Positions 5,500-8,271 of a DNA stretch of 8,271 bases are shown piece after piece; position 1 is the stretch's first letter; every line of letters starts with the position of its first letter. The notes under the pieces are model-generated. The model saw only the letters and a list, made by a program, of their open reading frames with translations. It was not told where the DNA came from and made no database searches. Both the position numbers and the translations under genes were made by a program. The stretch spans positions 1-8,271 of the forward strand of contig JAMCTB010000037.1 of assembly GCA_023380955.1 (NCBI GenBank), given 5' to 3'. This DNA comes from Chloroflexota bacterium (GTDB lineage: Bacteria; Chloroflexota; UBA6077).

Positions 5500-5760
5500 A
5501 TGATCGAAGTCTATCTCTACGGCCGGCTGCGGCGGTACGGTCCGGCCGGCGACCCGACAACCGAGTGCGTGCTCTTGGCCGAGGCCGGCGAGGAGCATCC
5601 GACGGTGGGGGATTTGATCGCCTCCCTGGGGATTCCCCCGCTGGAGGTGGCCAGCGTGTTTCGGGACGGCCACTGGATGCGGGAAGGGCTGGAGGCGTCC
5701 CCGGGCGGAGCTCGAAGGCTCGGACTCTTTCCGCCCAACATGAGCCTGCTCTACGTCTGA
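5500..5760 (+). CDS. MoaD/ThiS-like beta-grasp protein 2, no terminal Gly-Gly
   Basis: This 86-residue protein opens MIEVYLYGRLRRY, closely parallel to MoaD3 (MIEVNVRVYAGLRRH), and keeps the middle pattern TVGDLIASLGIPPLE (35-49). Its end reads LGLFPPNMSLLYV. The usual MoaD tail FPPVAGG is therefore present only as FPP, followed by a hydrophobic segment and no glycine pair. The VGLFHRRSM segment of MoaD1 aligns with LGLFPPNMS here, suggesting MoaD1 and MoaD2 share ancestry or function distinct from sulfur transfer. The ATG at 5500 is preceded by a weak AGGTGGTGA. It lies 164 bp after AOR and 37 bp before MoaD3, on the same strand. Its role is unknown; binding to AOR or to a pterin-synthesis enzyme without thiocarboxylate chemistry is a reasonable guess. 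Confidence 0.75.
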   Translation: MIEVYLYGRLRRYGPAGDPTTECVLLAEAGEEHPTVGDLIASLGIPPLEVASVFRDGHWMREGLEASPGGARRLGLFPPNMSLLYV

Positions 5761-5797
5761 GGTGGTCCTGGTGGCAATCGAGCAGAGGGGTGGCAGG

Positions 5798-6040
5798 GTG
5801 ATCGAGGTCAACGTGCGGGTGTACGCGGGGCTCCGCCGACACCTGCCGGGGGTGCCGCTGGGCCAGTCGGTGAAGGTCCGGCTGCAGCCGGAGGCGACGA
5901 TCGCCGAGCTGCTGGAGGAGCTTGGCATCCCCCGGGCCGAAACCAAGACCTGCTTCGTCAACGGGATCCAGCGGGAGTTCGGCTACCGGCTGGGGGAGGG
6001 CGACGACTTGGCGGCCTTCCCGCCGGTGGCGGGGGGTTAG
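5798..6040 (+). CDS. moaD: MoaD/ThiS-like sulfur carrier with C-terminal Gly-Gly (MoaD3)
   Basis: This 80-residue beta-grasp protein ends in FPPVAGG, the canonical MoaD tail. In the family, MoeB or a similar E1-like enzyme adenylates the last glycine and a sulfur donor converts it to a thiocarboxylate, which MoaE then uses to make the dithiolene of molybdopterin. The start chosen is GTG 5798, preceded by GAGGGG (5785-5790, 7 nt away) and giving MIEVNVRVYAGLRRH, collinear with MoaD2. A GTG at 5762 would add 12 residues with no homologous character. Central features are ATIAELLEELGIP (33-45), CFVNG (52-56) and the GEGDDLAAFPP turn (67-76). It is the only one of the three paralogs able to act as a sulfur carrier. 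Its stop codon overlaps the convergent kinase stop by 4 bp (6037-6040). Confidence 0.85.
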   Translation: MIEVNVRVYAGLRRHLPGVPLGQSVKVRLQPEATIAELLEELGIPRAETKTCFVNGIQREFGYRLGEGDDLAAFPPVAGG

Positions 6041-7278
6041 GTCTCTGATACCACCGGCAGGCTGAAATGGAAGCTGCTCCCCTTCCCCAGCTCGCTCTCC
6101 ACCCAGATCCGGCCCTGCTGGGCCTCCACCAACATTCGGGCTATGTAGAGGCCCAGCCCCAGCCCGGCGGTCCTTCGGTTGCCCTCCGCCCGATAGAAGC
6201 GCTCGAAGATGTGGGGCAGGCTCTCCGGGGATATCCCCACGCCCCAATCGGTGACGGACACCACCACCTCGCGCTTCTCCGCCCTGGCCGCCACCAGCAC
6301 CTCGGTTTCCGGAGGCGAGTACTTGAGGGCGTTGGTGATCAGGTTCGTCAGCACCCTCTCCACCCGCTCGGCATCGGCCATCACGAGGGACAGCCCCTGG
6401 CAGGGCACCAATCGGAGACGCGCCTGCTCCTCCAGGGAACCGATCCGGTGGAGCAGGTCGGAAAGCAGATGGCAGACGTCCATCGGCTGCCGCTGCAGCT
6501 CCAGCTGTCCCGCTTCGAGGCGGGCGGACTCCACCAAATCCTGAATCATTCCGTTCATCCGCTTGGCGCTCTTCAGGATGAACTCGGCGCTCTTGGCCTC
6601 CCTTTCCTGGCCGTGGCGAACCAGGTCCCGCTGCAGCATCTGAGTCTGGCCCATCAGCGCCGTTAAGGGGCTCCGAAGGTCGTGGGAGATGAGGGAGATG
6701 TACTCCTGGAGCTCCTGGGCCCGTTGGCTGGCCTGGGCGGCCACCTCCTCCGTGCTCTTCCGGGCCAGCACGTGATCGGTCACTTCGGTGACCAGCATCA
6801 TGAAGTCCAGGTCGCCGGACTCGCCCGTTGGGATGGGGAGCACGGTCCAGTTCCAGTAGGTGACACCCCGTGCGAAGCCGACGTGCTCGTGGGCCGCATC
6901 CACCAAAGGCCGGCCTGCCGTCGCGACCCTGCCGAAGACCTTGAGGACGCCGCAGGTGGCGGCCTCCGGGATGATCTCGTGGATAGGCAGACCGGTGATG
7001 TCGACCTGCCGATGAGGCTCGTCCAGGAACTGCCGGAAGGCCTCGTTGGCCAGCTTCACCCGCAGCCCCTGGCCATCCAGTACCGCTATGGCCGCGGGGG
7101 CGTTATCCACCACCGCCCGAAGGAGCCGACGCTGGGTCTCGATCTCCCGGATCAGCCGCTCCTGCTCCAGGCCGGCAAGGACAAGCCGCTGGTTTGCCTC
7201 TCGCAGCTTCTCCAGCAACTGCCCCTGTCTCTCCTCATCCGAGGCTTCCATCCCTGTAGCCGCAACGTTGTCGTTCAT
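6037..7278 (-). CDS. PAS-domain sensor histidine kinase, soluble
   Basis: This is a two-component sensor kinase of 413 residues that would autophosphorylate on His and pass the phosphate to a response regulator. The domain order is an N-terminal Glu/Arg/Leu-rich coiled coil (about 16-53), a PAS domain (about 54-170; DNAPAAIAVLDGQG start, YWNWTVLPI strand), then HisKA with the phosphoacceptor H199 in ISHDLRSPL. The HATPase domain follows, with an N box (N312, N316 in LTNLITNALKYSPP), G1 DWGVGIS (344-350), F box IFERFYRAE (357-365) and G2 GLGLGL (372-377). No transmembrane segment or signal peptide is evident, so it should sense a cytoplasmic cue. GGAGG (7284-7288) lies 5 nt before the ATG. No response regulator is in the window. 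It shares only its stop codon overlap with the AOR gene set. Confidence 0.92.
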   Translation of the reverse strand: MNDNVAATGMEASDEERQGQLLEKLREANQRLVLAGLEQERLIREIETQRRLLRAVVDNAPAAIAVLDGQGLRVKLANEAFRQFLDEPHRQVDITGLPIHEIIPEAATCGVLKVFGRVATAGRPLVDAAHEHVGFARGVTYWNWTVLPIPTGESGDLDFMMLVTEVTDHVLARKSTEEVAAQASQRAQELQEYISLISHDLRSPLTALMGQTQMLQRDLVRHGQEREAKSAEFILKSAKRMNGMIQDLVESARLEAGQLELQRQPMDVCHLLSDLLHRIGSLEEQARLRLVPCQGLSLVMADAERVERVLTNLITNALKYSPPETEVLVAARAEKREVVVSVTDWGVGISPESLPHIFERFYRAEGNRRTAGLGLGLYIARMLVEAQQGRIWVESELGKGSSFHFSLPVVSET

Positions 7279-7337
7279 CGATCCCTCCCGGAGCCCGATC
7301 CTTTCGAGTCAGGGGCGGCGCGACTGTCCGGCGTCTA

Positions 7338-7440
7338 CTGGTATCGCAACCCAAAAGGGGAGACGATATCATCTTCCATCACTTGGTACCCTTTGTCTAT
7401 AAGAAAAAGGTACCGCTTTGGCTGCCACCAGCGATACCGG
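7338..7440. repeat. Nested inverted repeats between kinase and coaE
   Basis: An AT-richer ~100-bp segment carries an outer inverted repeat, CTGGTATCGC (7338-7347) with GCGATACCGG (7431-7440, one wobble pair). Inside this are CCAAA (7351-7355) with TTTGG (7417-7421), and innermost two GGTACC palindromes (7385-7390 and 7409-7414) flanked by TTT and AAA. The arrangement could fold into one long imperfect hairpin or serve as a dimeric-protein binding region upstream of the kinase. The gap 7279-7491 holds no credible gene; no clear promoter stands out, although the only AT-rich stretch is here. Confidence 0.45.
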
Positions 7441-7491
7441 GAGAGGAAAAGCCGTGAAGGAGAGTTGGGCGGGCGTTACTTGGCCGGGAGA

Positions 7492-8112
7492 TCAGGACCC
7501 TGAACGGTCCCGACTGACCACGATGCTGCCGAGGTGAGCCCAGGCGGCCTTCACCGTACGGCGGGTCTGCTCCAGGGTGCCGCTATTGTCGATCACCAGG
7601 TCGGCGTGCTTCAGCTTCTCCGCCGCGGGGGGTTGGGCATCCACCCGCAGCTCGGCCTCGGCATGGCTCAGCCCCCGGGCGCGCTTCAGCCGCTCGACCT
7701 GCTGTTCCCGACGGCAGGTGACCACCCACACGGCGTCCACTCGCCGGCTCCACCCCGCCTCGATCAGCTTGATGGCCTCCAGCACCACCACAGGCCTCTT
7801 GGAGAGGGCGATCCGCTCATCCGCAAGCTTTCGGGCGGCCGGTTGCAGCATCGCCTCCAGGTCGGCCAGAGCCACCCGATCCCGAAAGACGATCTCCCCC
7901 AGCCGGGCTCGATCGACGGTGCCGTCGGGCCGGAGGATCCCCTGGCCAAACCGCTGGATGATGGATCGCCACCCGGCGCTGCCGGGTTCCATCAACTGGT
8001 GCACCAGCTGGTCGGCGTCGATCACCTCGGCCCCCAGTTCGGCCAACATGGCCGCCACCGAACTCTTGCCGCAGCCGATATTGCCGGTGAGTCCGATCAG
8101 ATAGTGCTTCAT
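7492..8112 (-). CDS. coaE: Dephospho-CoA kinase
   Basis: The enzyme phosphorylates the 3'-hydroxyl of the dephospho-CoA ribose using ATP, the last step of coenzyme A synthesis, in the cytosol. The 206 residues match the usual length. Motifs are the Walker A loop G10-NIGCGKS17 near the N-terminus, the DADQLVH substrate site (32-38), a helical CoA domain, an Arg-rich lid (RREQQVERLKRARGL, 134-148) and the terminal ADLVIDNSG segment (170-178). The usual PLL(F/V)E block reads AIKLIEAGW here, a variant but in the right place. The ATG at 8112 has no visible Shine-Dalgarno; instead a heptad repeat tract lies just upstream (8122-8149) with a TATAAT at 8161-8166. It is read toward the kinase but separated from it by 213 bp, so they are probably independent. 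Confidence 0.95.
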   Translation of the reverse strand: MKHYLIGLTGNIGCGKSSVAAMLAELGAEVIDADQLVHQLMEPGSAGWRSIIQRFGQGILRPDGTVDRARLGEIVFRDRVALADLEAMLQPAARKLADERIALSKRPVVVLEAIKLIEAGWSRRVDAVWVVTCRREQQVERLKRARGLSHAEAELRVDAQPPAAEKLKHADLVIDNSGTLEQTRRTVKAAWAHLGSIVVSRDRSGS

Positions 8113-8121
8113 CGATGGCCA

Positions 8122-8149
8122 TCAGCTTTCAGCAGTCAGCCGTCGGCGT
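8122..8149. repeat. Heptanucleotide tandem repeat in the coaE leader
   Basis: Four 7-bp units are seen: TCAGCTT, TCAGCAG, TCAGCCG and TCGGCGT. This is the same style as the (A)CTCAGT-type heptads inside uvrC (152-207). It lies between the likely coaE -10 box and its start codon, so it would be transcribed as the coaE 5' leader and occupies the place where an RBS might be expected. Confidence 0.65.
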
Positions 8150-8160
8150 TCTCGTTTGAG

Positions 8161-8166
8161 ATTATA
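8161..8166 (-). promoter_or_regulatory. -10 box for coaE
   Basis: Read leftward the sequence is a perfect TATAAT, giving a start near 8154 and a leader of about 42 nt for coaE. No good -35 hexamer is visible 16-18 bp upstream, so the promoter may rely on an activator or be weak. Confidence 0.45.
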
Positions 8167-8252
8167 CACCGTGCATCGAAGAGGGATCTCTCCTATGGAA
8201 TATGGTAGACTTTAAGGCTGCCTGTCCTGTATTGGGCAGTTCGGAGGTGTTC

Positions 8253-8271
8253 GTGAATACCCTAAACATGG
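8253..8271 (+). CDS. Start of an unidentified gene running off the right edge
   Basis: GTG 8253 is preceded by GGAGG (8243-8247) with the 5-nt spacing seen for other genes here, and opens MNTLNM. An extended -10-like TGGTAGACT (8203-8211) could supply a promoter about 35 nt upstream. Six codons are too few to suggest a function. It is divergent from coaE across a 140-bp region. Confidence 0.55.

Noticed and set aside
5762..5797. Upstream GTG start for MoaD3
   Set aside because: The 12 extra residues would extend past the normal MoaD N-terminus, while GTG 5798 yields MIEV, matching MoaD2.
7534..8208. 224-codon plus-strand frame opposite coaE
   Set aside because: It is an antisense shadow; the minus strand gives a complete dephospho-CoA kinase with Walker A loop.

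Overview
The window is GC-rich, densely packed bacterial DNA. Its short families of dispersed repeats (GC-rich inverted repeats, heptanucleotide tandem tracts, and a 'GAAGCCGTTACTACA' hairpin family) are of a kind I associate with uncultured or thermophilic Chloroflexota. The lineage is an inference from repeat style, gene content and GC, and no 16S or marker phylogeny is possible here.

Layout, left to right. (1) The 3' end of uvrC (+) carries a repeat-derived in-frame insertion. It meets, tail to tail, an MBL-fold metallohydrolase (-) whose 5' end has been replaced by GC-rich inverted repeats, so it looks like a truncated pseudogene. (2) gmd, GDP-mannose 4,6-dehydratase (-), starts at a TTG with a strong Shine-Dalgarno and has a consensus-hexamer promoter about 165 bp upstream. 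(3) From the same ~490 bp intergenic region a second sigma70-like promoter fires rightward. It feeds a ~165 nt structured leader that resembles the molybdenum/tungsten cofactor (Moco/Tuco) riboswitch. It then reads MoaD/ThiS-like protein 1, an aldehyde:ferredoxin oxidoreductase (AOR) family tungsto/molybdoenzyme, and MoaD/ThiS-like proteins 2 and 3. (4) Convergent with this set, overlapping its last stop codon, is a soluble PAS histidine kinase (-), followed by a ~210 bp AT-richer gap with nested inverted repeats, then coaE (-). (5) A divergent promoter region separates coaE from the first six codons of an unidentified rightward gene.

The most interesting unit is positions ~2726-6040: one AOR-family enzyme bracketed by three different beta-grasp (MoaD-like) small proteins, only one of which ends in the Gly-Gly needed for sulfur carriage, behind a leader that looks like a cofactor-sensing RNA. 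My reading is that the enzyme comes with its own pterin-dithiolene sulfur carrier (MoaD3) plus two diverged, non-thiolating paralogs. Expression would be tied to cofactor level. The uvrC, gmd, coaE and kinase genes appear unrelated to it and only adjacent.
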